A program made the position numbers and the translations under genes. Shown here piece by piece: positions 1 through 10,315 of a stretch of 64,000 nt of DNA; positions within the stretch are counted from its first letter, which is position 1, and every line of letters begins with the position of its first letter. The DNA is from Montifringilla adamsi (taxonomy: Eukaryota; Chordata; Aves; Passeriformes; Passeridae), in NCBI GenBank assembly GCA_017590115.1, contig JAGGNK010008226.1, positions 3,951,617-4,015,616 of the forward strand. Direction: 5' to 3'. Under the pieces are notes generated by a model. It searched no databases and was not told where the DNA came from. It saw only the letters and a list, made by a program, of their open reading frames with translations.

Positions 1-467
1 AATTGAAGCTTTAGCTGTTATTACTAGTTCTCAATATCTCACTTGCAGGGTGATTTGAGTTTTGGGATGTGTGGTGAAGGGGGTTTTTTAGTTGATCAGT
101 TTTTTTTCTTTTTGTGGTGTGGGTGGATGTGTTTGCTTTGTGTGGTTTGTGTGTTTGCTTTTTTTTTTTATTTTTTAAATACACTCTGGTACAACTGAGT
201 AAATTAAAAAAGCCCTGTCTGGTTATGGAGTGAACAGGCAGTCATTATGAGACATTTTATAGGAAGCTTCAATAGAAGCTTGCTAAAAAATCCACTCTAA
301 CAAAAGTGAGTACTTTCTTATTGTTAGAATCGTAATACTTGGAAAGATTTTTCCTCTTTCAGTCATTTGTTTTCTGACTATCTGTGAAATTAAGGGGAAG
401 GAGGGACTACTTATTTGTTACTTGAGTACTGCAGCTATCAGATTTTCATTATTCTTTTTCTTCACAG
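1..467 (+). other. SEC23IP: SEC23IP intron, 3' part (truncated by window edge)
   Basis: This is the sequence before the first visible exon. It has a T/G-rich low-complexity stretch (about 100-170) and ends in a pyrimidine tract and CAG acceptor at 465-467. I see no coding exon or recognisable repeat in it. Confidence 0.8.
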
Positions 468-609
468 TTGATGATTTTAGGACTGTTTCTCTGAAGTTGT
501 TGCAGACTCACTTTAAGAAGTGTTTGGAGGAACGCAAAGTGAGCAGGGTGGAATTCCTTCCAGTTCACTGGCACAGTTCTCTGCATGGAGATGCAACTGG
601 TGTAGACAG
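468..609 (+). CDS. SEC23IP: SEC23IP exon a: lipase-like core, first part
   Basis: The exon encodes [18 protein letters not shown] and onward to [15 protein letters not shown], a typical stretch of the core of this phospholipase family before the catalytic motif. The acceptor is TTCACAG and the donor is GTGAGG. The exon starts with two bases of a split valine codon and ends with AG of a split arginine codon. Confidence 0.95.
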
Positions 610-3600
610 GTGAGGGTGTTGTTTAATGTTGAAAACATCTTAAAAGCTGCTGTTCAACGGGTTATGGAAAATGGAGAAAAAGAGAAGTTCATATGCTCTG
701 AAGGTTGCATGAGCAAATGTATGACTGGATTAGGGAATTGCAGATTTTTTAAAATTAACATTTTGACGAGGAGTATTTGGAAAGCTAGAAGGGTGTGAGG
801 AGTATTTCTCATGTTTATTTTCTTGCACACAACTTTTCAGTACTGGATTTGCATGAGAGTGGCCAATGCATGATACTTGATGAGTGAGTGTGTGGAGATT
901 GTGGTCACAAGGATGAGGTGGTGAACCTGGAGATGTTCTGTCCATGAGATGTGCACAGTTTGGAGTGGAGAGTTGTCTATTCTTTACTTTCCTGCAGTCT
1001 GATTGAGTTTCACCCTAGCAGTTATTTCTGAGGAAGGCACTGAGCCCTCTGTCCAGTCCTAGAGGAGTGCCTGAATTATGATTAGGCACTTGAGCTAAGG
1101 GGTTCTTTTTTAAAGCAAAGTATCTGTATTTGGGTAAGACTGTTACAGCATTTAAAATCTGTTTTAAAATCCCTTTTCTGGGCCTACCCCTTTGCTATGA
1201 CTTCACATTTCAAGCTGTTTCCCTTGCTCAAAGCTGGGGAAGTGAAAATTGAGAGTGGCAACCTGTGCCTCTTAAAGTGATGCTGATGTTCTCCAGACTG
1301 TTTTAGCTCAGTCAAATCACACTGCTTTCCTCCAGCCTTGGTGTTTTATTTGCATTTGGGCACTGCATGAGGAGGGATCCTTGTTCTGTTAATCAAACCA
1401 GGCAGTCTGAAGTCTATAGCAATTCCAGTGCAGCTGTCTTGACTGCAGACAGGCAGATGGTGATGCCAAGCTTGTTCTTCAAAAAGAGAATATTACCATT
1501 CTGTGATTCTAATTTTATATGCAAGTTCCTTTTTCTCTTCCACTTCAATCTGCTCACCAAATTTCCCTGGTACTTTATGAGAGCAGTGTTGGAATAAAGA
1601 AGAGGTTATTTCAGGTACCCCTTCTGCCTGGAGAGAAAAAAAGGAGCTGTATCTTTCTCAAATATTACAATCAGCAGGTAGCATTAATGTGTGAATATGC
1701 ACCGAGGCCAGAAGGCTGGGTTATGGGTTTTTAAAATCTCTTTAGAGACCCTCTCTGTAGCATTTACGTTGCATTAATTTCAAAAGCTAACAAGGTTCTC
1801 GCGAGCATTTCTTAAAAGCCTTTCATGCTTTTAACGATTCTGTGTTACCAGGAACATAAAGAAAATCACTTTGCCGAGCATTGGTCGCCTGAGGCACTTC
1901 ACCAACGAAACGCTGCTGGACATCCTGTTCTACAACAGCCCCACCTACTGCCAGACCATCGTGGATAAAGTGGGCATGGAAATGAACCGCCTGTACGCGC
2001 TCTTCATGAGCCGCAACCCCGACTTCAAAGGGGGAGTCTCTGTGGCTGGGCACAGCTTAGGTGATTGTCTGAGGAATGCTGCTTTTATCCCAAATCAGTT
2101 CCTCTTAAAAGGAAAATGGCCTCTTTGTTATGCATAAAACTCAAATTAGCTGTTAGGGCATGGCTGTCTTTCAGAAAACAGCTGACAAGCTCCTCTCAAC
2201 AGCTGAGTTTATCTGGCTTTGAGAGAAAGTTAGTACTTCGCTTCGTGAAAACTTAGTGTCTAATGTGTGTTTAAAAGTTAACAGGTCATCTGGTTAGGTA
2301 GGTGATGTCTGTGTCTCAGAGCCCCCACTTAGTAAAAATACAATCATTTTTTTGGAATATAGAATAAGTGTTAGAGCAGAATATTGACATACTGGTTTGG
2401 ACTGGAACTTTTCCTCCAGTTCATCAGTCTTAGGAGTTTAAGGAAAAATAGTTTAGTCATGGCAACTACATAAAGCATGAAGAGGGAAGAAAAGGGGTTG
2501 CTTTTAGCTTTTTATGTTCAAGTTAACATATGAGTATTTTCATTCAGCCATCTCTTGATCAAACTATACCGTGACATTACTGTTGCATATAAGTCTTTCT
2601 CAAGATTTAGGGACAGGAAAACCTGATATTTTTCCCAGATCAACTCTTAATTCCTGTTTGCAGGTTCCTTAATTCTATTTGACATATTGTCTAACCAGAA
2701 GGACTTGGCTTCATCAGTAAATTCTGGACCATTCTCTGGTGTTAATGGGAGTGTGAAGGACGTTCATGATAAACAGGTAATTTGCATGCTGGTCTTTTCA
2801 GGCCTGTAGCTCTGATATTTTCAATCTTTTTTTTCTGATTTTTTAGAATTTATTAGCTGAACCAAGTTTGTGGGTTTTGATGGTACATTTAAACATGTTA
2901 ATGGAAAGATGCTGTTTTGTAAATATTGTCATTTCTCAGGACAAATTAATTAGCTCTCTCAAGTTTCAAGTAGGCCAGTAATGAGATTTGGTGGTGAACA
3001 TCAGCTTTGACACTTGTGAATATGTAACTTGGTCTAACAGTAAATGATGGGGCAGATGTATAAAAGGGAAAGAATCTGTGTTTAGACTAGAAATGGTGAC
3101 CAGTTTGAGGAATAAAAGGAAGCATTTTTGAGTGTTTTATCTCTCATAGTAATTTTTAAATATTTATTTTGCAGGTCTATTTTAGTGGCAAATCTGTATC
3201 TTGCTTCACTAAAAATGGATATATATTTACAGAGCTTGCCTGATAATGTTTTTAAGAGAAACTAGTTAAACTTGGTTTTGCTTGCTGCTTACTGGTTTTC
3301 CACTGTTAGAGGGTGTGATTCTGTTTGTGTGCTGTTTTGTTGAGATGACTGAAGATACCAGTTCCTTGGGCTCCTCCATTGCTACTTCTGCTGATGACCT
3401 TTGTGAGGCTGAAGCAGAGGAAGATGTTCCCACTCTGCAGAGGACTCTGGAAATGCTCAGTTTGTCAGAGTACGTGAGCACCTTCGAAAAGGAGCGGATC
3501 GACATGGAGTCTCTGGTACTGAAATCTTCACTGGACCTGTAGGGGCTGCCCAGGGACTGGAGGTTTATGTTTGGGTTTTCTTCTTGTCTTGTTTTTCCTC

Positions 3601-6600
3601 TCAGTGGCCATGAGAGCGGTTGCAAAGATAAGATAATCAATGCATGGCTTGAAGACTGAGTGTTCTGCAGCTTTTTTTTTTTTTTTTTCTTGATGTGGTG
3701 CATCCACCCAGTTATGTTAGGCACTTTGTGTCATGTCTTTTTAATTTTTTGTATTTTCTGTAGCTTTATAAATTGACTTAACAAATTCATAGGTCATTGC
3801 CAGTATGAAATTATTTATTTTACTAGAAAAGTTATAAGTACTTTTTCTACTAGAAAAGTAATTTTTATGTGTGTGTTTGGTGTTTGTTTCTTTAGCTCAT
3901 GTGTACAGTTGATGACCTGAAGGAGATGGGGATACCTCTTGGACCAAGAAAGAAAATAGCTAATTTTGTAAAAGACAGAGCAGCCAAGCAGGTAATTACA
4001 TATTTCAGGATGGAAATTAAAAGTTGTTAAGCAAATGCTTGCTGTGGACTAGCTTCTATTCTTGAACACTCTTGTTAACATCCTGAATATATTAAAGGAA
4101 TTTTGACAGCTGTGAAATTAACCTTTTTTCTCCCTAACTTTAAAACTTTTCTCAAAAGGAACAGAAGAAAGCAGTAGCAGAAAAGAAAGCAGTGCTGGCT
4201 GCCACGCTCCAGACTCAAGAAGACACCCAGAAATCAAAAGACACAGTTTCTTCTGTCTCACCTTCAGAGTCTGGTCAGATGCACACAAAGAGGAAGCTCC
4301 CAGTTGGTGCATCTGTGTCTTCTGTGAACATTGACTATGAGTATTTTGAAGTTGGAACTGGCCAGGTGAGACTGTGCAGATCTAAATGATTTGAACAATT
4401 TAAAGGATTTGTTCAATCCTCTCGTTTCACTGTAGTTCTTTTTAATGTTGATGACATTTTGCTATTTCCTTTGAAGCTGACAGTTCTGAGAGATGATGTG
4501 TCTGATTTCTGCCTGGTAGGTTTCTGTGGTTTACAGTGCACTGGACTTTGAACCAGATATTTTCTTTGCTCTTGGTTCCCCTATTGGTGTGTTCCTTACT
4601 GTGAGGGGTGTGGAGAAGATTGATGAAAACTACAGGCTCCCTACCTGCAAGGGGTTCTTCAATATCTATCACCCAGTGAGTAGCAGTGCTTTTGATATTT
4701 GATTTTAGTCGATGTAGATGACAAAAAAGGCAGAATACTAAGTTCTGCCGTCTGAGCATTACACCTCTTGTTCCCCTGTGTACATTTCCTAAAACACTTC
4801 CAGGCATGGGTTGTTTTCATAATATTTGCCTTGTTTCTTTTCAGAATTAAGGAAGTTTTTTTGTGGGGGGGAGTTGTTTGGGCTTTTTTCATTAATTTGA
4901 GGCCACTCTTGTAGATTTTTATGGAATATTTGTATTTTTACATGCAGTGTTTGCTCTCCTCTGTCTCATTTTGTTTAACAATTTAATGTTGATAGAGATT
5001 GAGTGCAAGGAAATCTTGCTGTTGTGTTTCCCCATTAGAAGCTCTTTCTGTAGGAGAACAAGACCAAGGTAGTTCATGAACCTGCTTAATATGTCATGAA
5101 CTGAATTTCTGTAAATTCAAATAGTGCAGAATTCAAAAATGGTTGTCTGTAATTCATAAATAGGGATTTTTTTTTCACTGAAATGTGATAATTTTAAAGA
5201 TAATTAAATGTCAATGTGTTGTTTCTCAACAGCTTGATCCAGTAGCTTACAGGTTAGAACCAATGATCATTGAAGACATGGATTTAAAACCAGTTCTCAT
5301 TCCGCATCATAAAGGCAGAAAAAGACTTCATCTGGGTAAAAAGAAAACTTACTTCATATGGATCCTATTCATTATTTCCCATTTGATGCATTAGAATATT
5401 GTAAGCTTTTAAGAGATTAATTAATATTCCTGGATATCTGACTCCATATTTTTCCAGACATCAGAGGTGATTCCACCCAGCCCCATTAGTTCGGCATTCA
5501 CAATTCCATTCAAAAGTAATAATCACGTTTCCTCCAGATTTAACCTTCTCATTACCAAAGTTCCATTAAAGCACTGCTGTACATTGCTTGATCACCTTCA
5601 TTGCTAAGAAGCTGTGCAATAGAAACTAAATTTATTTGTCTCCCTAATGACCACCATGATGTGTTTAACCAGAGTCTGTTTAGTGTTGGGAACCCTGAGG
5701 GAAAAGCAGGTTCTGTGGCCATCGGAGGGCAGGGACTGACTTTGTTGCTCATGGGTGCACGTCATACCAAGGTGCTCTACTTAAATTTTGCACATCTCAT
5801 AGGGAAAGTCAGTTTTGCTGTTGTGCAAGTTCACAGAGCCCTCCTGAAAGCCTCTGTTCAGGCACTTGGAGAGATTCTGTAGCATCTGTCCTTTGGAATT
5901 GTCCATTAGAGTGAGTTTGCTTTGCTAGACTACACAAGATACTTGTTTCAGGTTACAACACTCCAAAAGTGTGTATAGTAAAGGAGAAAAATATGGTCTG
6001 TTGCTCCTTATTGTTTTGACTTTGATCTAGGTGGATTCATTGACCCATTCAGTAAGAAGTCAATTGTGTATTAATTGCATTTCACCTAATCTTTTAAAAT
6101 GGAATAGAGAAGCAAGAAACATGCATTTATGACATGGCAGGCTTGTTTCCCCTGGTAATTGGGATGTTTATTGAACAGAACTTCATCATTCTGCTTGTAG
6201 TTGGTAATTTTAAATCCTTCTGAATTAAATTTTTGGTGTGTTTGTTTTTTTTTTTTCTTTCTTTCTTTCTCAGAGCTGAAAGACTCTCTGTCTCGTATGG
6301 GATCTGATCTGAAGCAGGGCTTTATTAGCTCTTTGAAGAGTGCGTGGCAGACCCTTAATGAGTTTGCACGTGCTCATACATCTTCAACCCAGCTGCAAGC
6401 AGAGCTGGAGAAAGTAGCTAACCAAATTAAAGAGGAGGAAGAAAAGCAAGTGGTGGAAGGTACATGGACACATTATTGGTTTTTCTGTAGCTTACTTGTC
6501 TCAAATAAGTTGACACTTGAGTGTCTCAGTGACTGTTCGCTATTGATTTTCCTGACCCTGTTAAAGAGGTTTCTGCTAATTGTCAGGTTCCCGCCAAAGC

Positions 6601-9193
6601 TGCTCTGTCACTCTCCTCCTCAGCTGGGTATGGGAGAGAAATTACAATGAAAGCTTTGTGGGTTGGAGTGAGTTCAGGGAGAAATCACTCAGCAGTTACT
6701 TGTTAAGAAAACTGTTTAAACTGTTAGGAGAGAAGTAAGCCTATAGTTCAGTACCCTTTCTGAGCCATGCTGGGCAGTTCAGGTTATTATTGTCTTATCA
6801 CAAACACTTGGAAATTACAGCAGAAAAAATGGGTAATATTTCTTAATTATAGTCAATCAGGCTGTGCTTGAAAATAGTTTAAATGTGAAACTCTTTGATT
6901 TTAGCTGAGAAGATCACTGAAAGTCCAGACCCTCCAAAAGACGAAGATGTTTCAGTGAAGGTTGGGATGCTGAATGGAGGGCGTCGCATTGATTATGTTC
7001 TACAAGAGAAACCAATAGAAAGCTTCAATGAGTACCTGTTTGCTTTGCAGAGTCACCTGTGCTACTGGTAAGGGGAGATATCTGTGATTCCAGAAATTGT
7101 GCTTAAGGGACACAGTATATGTGATTGTCCAGGAGTGTCAGACTCAGGATGTAGTGCTTGCATGTCACTATTTGATAATCCTGTTTCAAAGGAAAATTCT
7201 GTGTTAGCACACAGTGAACAAATCTGCAATAATAATATTGGCAATAATATTGCAAATTTGCAATATTATATAGAATAATATTTACAATAATATTACAAAT
7301 TTGCAGTAAAAACATTGCACACTCTTCTCTCAACCTTTGACACTCCAAACACACATTTTTAGCTACTGTCATTTTCAAAACAAGGAGAACTCTGGAAGCA
7401 TTTTCACAATTGTAGCTCTTCAAATAAAACTGTTCAAGAAGGACTTTTATTAGACTACAGTAAGTGGTAAAACTTTATTGCTTCTTCTGGCAGAGCAAAG
7501 GATGTGTGAACTATATTTAACAGCACATCTTGGTATGTAATAGCTAACCTTGGGTGTCAGCTGTGAGCTGTGCAAAGTGATGTTGGTGAGGGAGGAGTGG
7601 CTGGTCTCTCATTTTGAGTTCAGCAGGTGCTGGACAAAGAGTGCTCTACGCTCTTTCTGAAGGTTTTGATTATCAGTAGGTAATTTTAGCAGCAGGCATT
7701 TTTTCCAGAGGTTAAAACACAGCTCTGAAGGCGTTACCTGAAGGGTCTGATTAGAGCCATCATCAATTGAATGATGAAGCTCAGCACCTGCCAGAGGAGG
7801 GGTTCCCGGGGCTGCTGTGAGCCCTGGGCTCTGTCAGGGTGACCCGGTGGTGGCAGTGCCGTTCCACAGGCAGCGCTGAAGGGACGGGAATTCCTGCCAC
7901 AGGGTGGCAGCCGATCACTGCCAGGATTTTAAAAGCTTGGTTCCTGTGGCTGCTTTTGTCATTCGGGTGAGGAAGATAAGCACAGTGATTAATGACCCAA
8001 ATAGGAGAGCATTTTTTTCCTGAGGAATGGTGGGAAAAGCTTTAAATGAAGTGCTCTGAGTGTTGGAGAGATTGGAGCTTCTGTGTTGAACCTTCTGCTT
8101 GCTTGTTTGCTGCTCATTTAATGCAGAGATCGTCAATAAATGTCTGTGCTCAATTTGGAATATACATGTATTCCCTTAGCTTGCATGTTTAATTCTGTAC
8201 CTGCAAATTATGTTCCTCACATCCTTTGGAGGATCACAGTTCTGACCATCTAAATCTCTCTTACTGGCTCCCTATATATTTTATTTTAAAAAGCACAGGA
8301 GGCTGCCCTCATCTCACAGATCCTGCAGCTCTGGAACTTTGTTAAAATTTGCCTGTTTAACATTGGGGGTTTTTATGTTAGTATTGTTTATGTGTTAGTA
8401 TTGTTTAAATAGCATTTTATAGATGAAGAAGAAAATTAAGTATCTTCATGTTAACTTTAGATTCAGACAGCTTGAAGCTTTGATTTTTGAAAAGAGGAGA
8501 TAAAACATCCACTTGGAAACGTGGCACTTGAATGATACTAATCTTTAAATTATTTGAGAGCTATCTAACATTTTAGTAGTAAGCAAGAGAGGAAGACTAT
8601 GGGTGTTTAACACAGTCTGTTTACAATTAAGGGCCTGCCAGTTAGAGAAGAATTAGAATATTGCTGCTAGAACTGGGCTAATTAATGGAGTGGGATAAAA
8701 TTAGTAGAATGAAGTTGGAATATATTCAGGATAAAAAGTGATGCATTATTTGAGGAGATTAAGATGAGGAAGTAACATCAAAGAAGAGGATAGAGGAGGG
8801 GGTTTGGAGTTGCAGCATAGGAAGTTAGGGAGGACAGGAGGAGGAAATGCACTAGAAAAAAGGTAAATGCATAGGCTAGGGCTGATAGCAGAACTTGTGT
8901 AGAATTATAGCTTGAAGGAAGCTGGTGGAGGTAAGGCTGTGTTCATGTAAAATAAATACTGGGCCAAGAGGTTGTGCAAACTCTTTGGAAAGCTGAAACA
9001 GGATGGATTGTGACTTAGGAAAATTAGAAGGTGGACCATACTGAACTAACTTTTTTTTTTTTTTTTTTCTTCCCTTTTTTCCTTTTGTTTTATTTATTTC
9101 ATTCTTTGTAGGGGATCAGAAGACACTGCCTTGCTGTTTCTCAAAGAGATATACAGGACGATGAATATCAATCCTGAGCAGCCACAGCATTGA
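468..9193 (+). CDS. SEC23IP: SEC23IP (p125), 3' half: eleven terminal coding exons
   Basis: SEC23IP binds the COPII coat protein SEC23 and acts at endoplasmic reticulum exit sites; it belongs to the DDHD / intracellular phospholipase A1 family. Exons are 468-609, 1852-2060, 2664-2776, 3345-3515, 3896-3991, 4159-4365, 4520-4675, 5233-5335, 6274-6459, 6905-7067 and 9112-9193. All eleven join in one frame, and all ten introns within the window are GT-AG. The spliced product is about 541 residues with no internal stop. In order it shows the lipase-like core with GHSLG, a SAM domain, a lysine-rich linker and a DDHD domain ending in PEQPQH. The SEC23-binding proline-rich N-terminal half lies upstream of the window. 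The paralogue DDHD2 is excluded because it lacks the [17 protein letters not shown] segment and has a different C-terminus. The family assignment is sure; the exon edges come from reading splice sites and codon phase. Confidence 0.97.
610..1851 (+). other. SEC23IP: SEC23IP intron (1.24 kb)
   Basis: This is a GT-AG intron. I found no exon, RNA gene or clear transposon in it; the short open frames at 730-945 and 1367-1734 look random. Confidence 0.85.
1852..2060 (+). CDS. SEC23IP: SEC23IP exon b: lipase core up to the GXSXG serine
   Basis: The exon encodes [51 protein letters not shown]: the most conserved block of the DDHD family. The nucleophile serine of GHSLG is the AGC at 2054-2056. The last glycine of the motif is split by the following intron (G at 2060 plus GT at 2664-2665). 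The exon is GC-richer than its surroundings. Confidence 0.97.
2061..2663 (+). other. SEC23IP: SEC23IP intron (603 bp)
   Basis: This GT-AG intron interrupts the GHSLG motif. It contains nothing else I can name. Confidence 0.85.
2664..2776 (+). CDS. SEC23IP: SEC23IP exon c: after the lipase motif
   Basis: The exon encodes [17 protein letters not shown] followed by a poorly conserved serine/glycine-rich linker ending [12 protein letters not shown] directly after GHSLG is diagnostic of SEC23IP/DDHD2. The donor is GTAATT, and the exon ends on a codon boundary. Confidence 0.95.
2777..3344 (+). other. SEC23IP: SEC23IP intron (568 bp)
   Basis: This is a GT-AG intron, AT-rich, without a recognised feature. 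Its acceptor (TTTTGTTGAG) is weak, with a broken pyrimidine tract. Confidence 0.75.
3345..3515 (+). CDS. SEC23IP: SEC23IP exon d: acidic linker and first half of SAM domain
   Basis: The exon encodes an acidic stretch ([13 protein letters not shown]) and then the first helices of a SAM domain ([20 protein letters not shown]). The 5' edge is set by the AG at 3343-3344: reading from the earlier AG near 3309 meets an in-frame stop. The exon is in phase 0 at both ends. Its first codon is ATG, but it is an internal exon and not a start. Confidence 0.9.
3516..3895 (+). other. SEC23IP: SEC23IP intron (380 bp) splitting the SAM domain
   Basis: This is a GT-AG intron with a T18 run near 3672-3689 and otherwise no recognised feature. 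Confidence 0.85.
3896..3991 (+). CDS. SEC23IP: SEC23IP exon e: second half of SAM domain
   Basis: The exon encodes [20 protein letters not shown] and then [12 protein letters not shown], the C-terminal helices of the SAM domain. SAM domains in this family take part in oligomerisation and phosphoinositide or membrane binding. It is 32 whole codons, in phase 0. Confidence 0.96.
4159..4365 (+). CDS. SEC23IP: SEC23IP exon f: lysine-rich linker to DDHD
   Basis: It has 69 codons: a basic, alanine/lysine-rich start ([12 protein letters not shown]), a serine/threonine-rich disordered middle, then [13 protein letters not shown] leading into YFEVGTGQ at the DDHD boundary. The linker is the least conserved part of the visible protein, as expected for the family. 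Confidence 0.94.
4520..4675 (+). CDS. SEC23IP: SEC23IP exon g: DDHD domain, first part
   Basis: The exon encodes [32 protein letters not shown] and [17 protein letters not shown]...FNIYHP is the opening signature of DDHD domains. It is 52 codons, phase 0, and the donor GTGAGT overlaps the final proline codon region. Confidence 0.97.
4676..5232 (+). other. SEC23IP: SEC23IP intron (557 bp)
   Basis: This is a GT-AG intron with no further feature seen. Confidence 0.85.
5233..5335 (+). CDS. SEC23IP: SEC23IP exon h: DDHD domain, conserved D and H residues
   Basis: The exon encodes [12 protein letters not shown] and [20 protein letters not shown] and PHHKGRKR carry the conserved aspartate and histidine that give the DDHD domain its name. 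It ends on the first base of a split glutamate codon. Confidence 0.97.
5336..6273 (+). other. SEC23IP: SEC23IP intron (938 bp)
   Basis: This GT-AG intron has an acceptor pyrimidine tract that contains a short (CTTT)n repeat at about 6257-6270. The 93-residue open frame at 5601-5882 has no recognisable similarity and reads as chance. Confidence 0.85.
6274..6459 (+). CDS. SEC23IP: SEC23IP exon i: helical, coiled-coil-like insert in DDHD
   Basis: The exon encodes [40 protein letters not shown] and [17 protein letters not shown]. The amphipathic, glutamate-rich helix is the segment that separates SEC23IP from DDHD2. It starts with AG of a split codon and ends with G of a split alanine codon. Confidence 0.97.
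6460..6904 (+). other. SEC23IP: SEC23IP intron (445 bp)
   Basis: This is a GT-AG intron with nothing else seen. Confidence 0.85.
6905..7067 (+). CDS. SEC23IP: SEC23IP exon j: DDHD domain, final conserved block
   Basis: The exon encodes [20 protein letters not shown] and [31 protein letters not shown] carries the last conserved aspartate of the domain. The tryptophan codon is split TG|G by the last intron. Confidence 0.97.
7068..9111 (+). other. SEC23IP: SEC23IP last intron (2.04 kb)
   Basis: It is the longest complete intron in the window. It contains the AT-rich palindrome and repeat cluster at about 7225-7305, a GC-richer patch at about 7790-7910, and ends in a long pyrimidine tract (9050-9110) before TAG. 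I saw no exon or known transposon in it. Confidence 0.85.
7225..7306. repeat. AT-rich local duplication with 26-bp perfect palindrome
   Basis: Bases 7244-7269 are a perfect self-complementary 26-mer centred on AAA|TTT. A 21-base unit (CAATAATATT-R-CAAATTTGCA) occurs at 7242-7262 and again at 7285-7305 with one difference, a period of 43 bases. This is a local duplication in intron sequence; I know of no family that it matches. Confidence 0.8.
9112..9193 (+). CDS. SEC23IP: SEC23IP last coding exon and stop
   Basis: The exon encodes (W)[20 protein letters not shown] and then PEQPQH followed by TGA at 9191-9193. The ending is the SEC23IP C-terminus, unlike that of DDHD2. The glycine after the conserved CYW replaces a glutamate usual in mammals. 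Confidence 0.97.
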
Positions 9194-10315
9194 TGTATAA
9201 AAACATGAATTTGTAAGTGTGCTCTAATGTAACTTCTGTGCTCATATCAAATTCAGCTACATCTCAGATGTCTTTACTTTCCCTTTCTCCTCTGAAGTTT
9301 AAATTATGAAGCAGACAGCCATTAAATGTCATTTTGATTGCAAAAACAATTTCTGAACTTGAATGCAGAGGAAGCCTTTTTCTTCTTCCTTTCATTTCCA
9401 GAAGATATATGATGTTAGTGCTTTTGATACTGGATAATAATTGCCACTACAAATACAACCAAAGTGTGATCTCTTTCTTACGCTTCTCCTTCAGTTCTGT
9501 TGTTCAGTGAATGTTCAAGAATAGGAAAATTTGGTGAAATTGGATATGATGAAACTTTATGTACCGTGCAGTAGATTAAGGAACCCCAAAAGTGTTTCAC
9601 TGGTGTACTTTAAATACAGGATTGGTTGAACAATGGTGCACATTTGCCAGCAAAAAGCTGTTTATCTCCTAAGAAGGTGATAAACATTGCTATTGGTAAT
9701 TGATGCTGTTGATAAAAAATCAACAAAAAACAAAAAACAAAACACAAAACAAAAAAAAAACCAAAAAAAAAAAAAAACCAAAAAAAAAAATCCATGCTAT
9801 TGATATTGCCCTTATATAGGTCAGTATTTTATTATCTTTGTATAGATGAAGAATTTCAGTAGAACAAGTGAAATGACACAGCGTGGAAATTTGCTTTGAA
9901 AAGAAATTAAATACATATTAAAATTGAGTATCTTAGATCTGAAATATTCTTGCAGTTATTTTTATTTTAAGATATAGGTTTCCAAACTAAGGATCTGTAT
10001 TGTACCAGTTTGCATCACTGGTTGTTACAGAAAAGAAAATACTTTTGAGAGGCAGCGAAGAAATAATATGCACCTTGCCTTTTTGGAATCATACAAGATA
10101 GTTTCTGATGTATTTCTCCATTTTCAGAAGAGCTGATAATGTCAAGGTACATAAATACCCAGCATGAAGAGAAATGCTTGACATTTCAGAGGAATATTTT
10201 AGGTGTCTTTCATTGCTACCATACAGTTTTAGTAGTCTTTTGTAACAAAATGCTTCTGATGGTCAGTTGATAGCAGCTTTTTTAAAAAAAAATAAAATGT
10301 CAAGGCTGATCAAAT
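9194..10315 (+). other. SEC23IP: SEC23IP 3' UTR (distal end uncertain)
   Basis: The first canonical AATAAA after the stop is at 10291-10296; ATTAAA variants occur earlier (near 9322 and 9905). The UTR contains an interrupted A-rich tract at 9713-9790. Mammalian SEC23IP has a longer 3' UTR, so later polyadenylation is possible. Only transcript data would fix the end. Confidence 0.5.
9713..9790. repeat. A-rich / (CAAAA)n tract in the 3' UTR
   Basis: About 78 bases are almost only A with scattered C on the + strand, a low-complexity tract. It could be a microsatellite or the decayed poly(A) of a retroposed sequence, but I recognise no retroposed body next to it. Confidence 0.85.

Noticed and set aside
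3345..3542. Independent small gene starting at the ATG at 3345
   Set aside because: It is the SAM-encoding internal exon of SEC23IP read past its donor site into the intron.
468..9193. DDHD2 instead of SEC23IP
   Set aside because: The helical [10 protein letters not shown] segment, the linker and the PEQPQH ending are those of SEC23IP.
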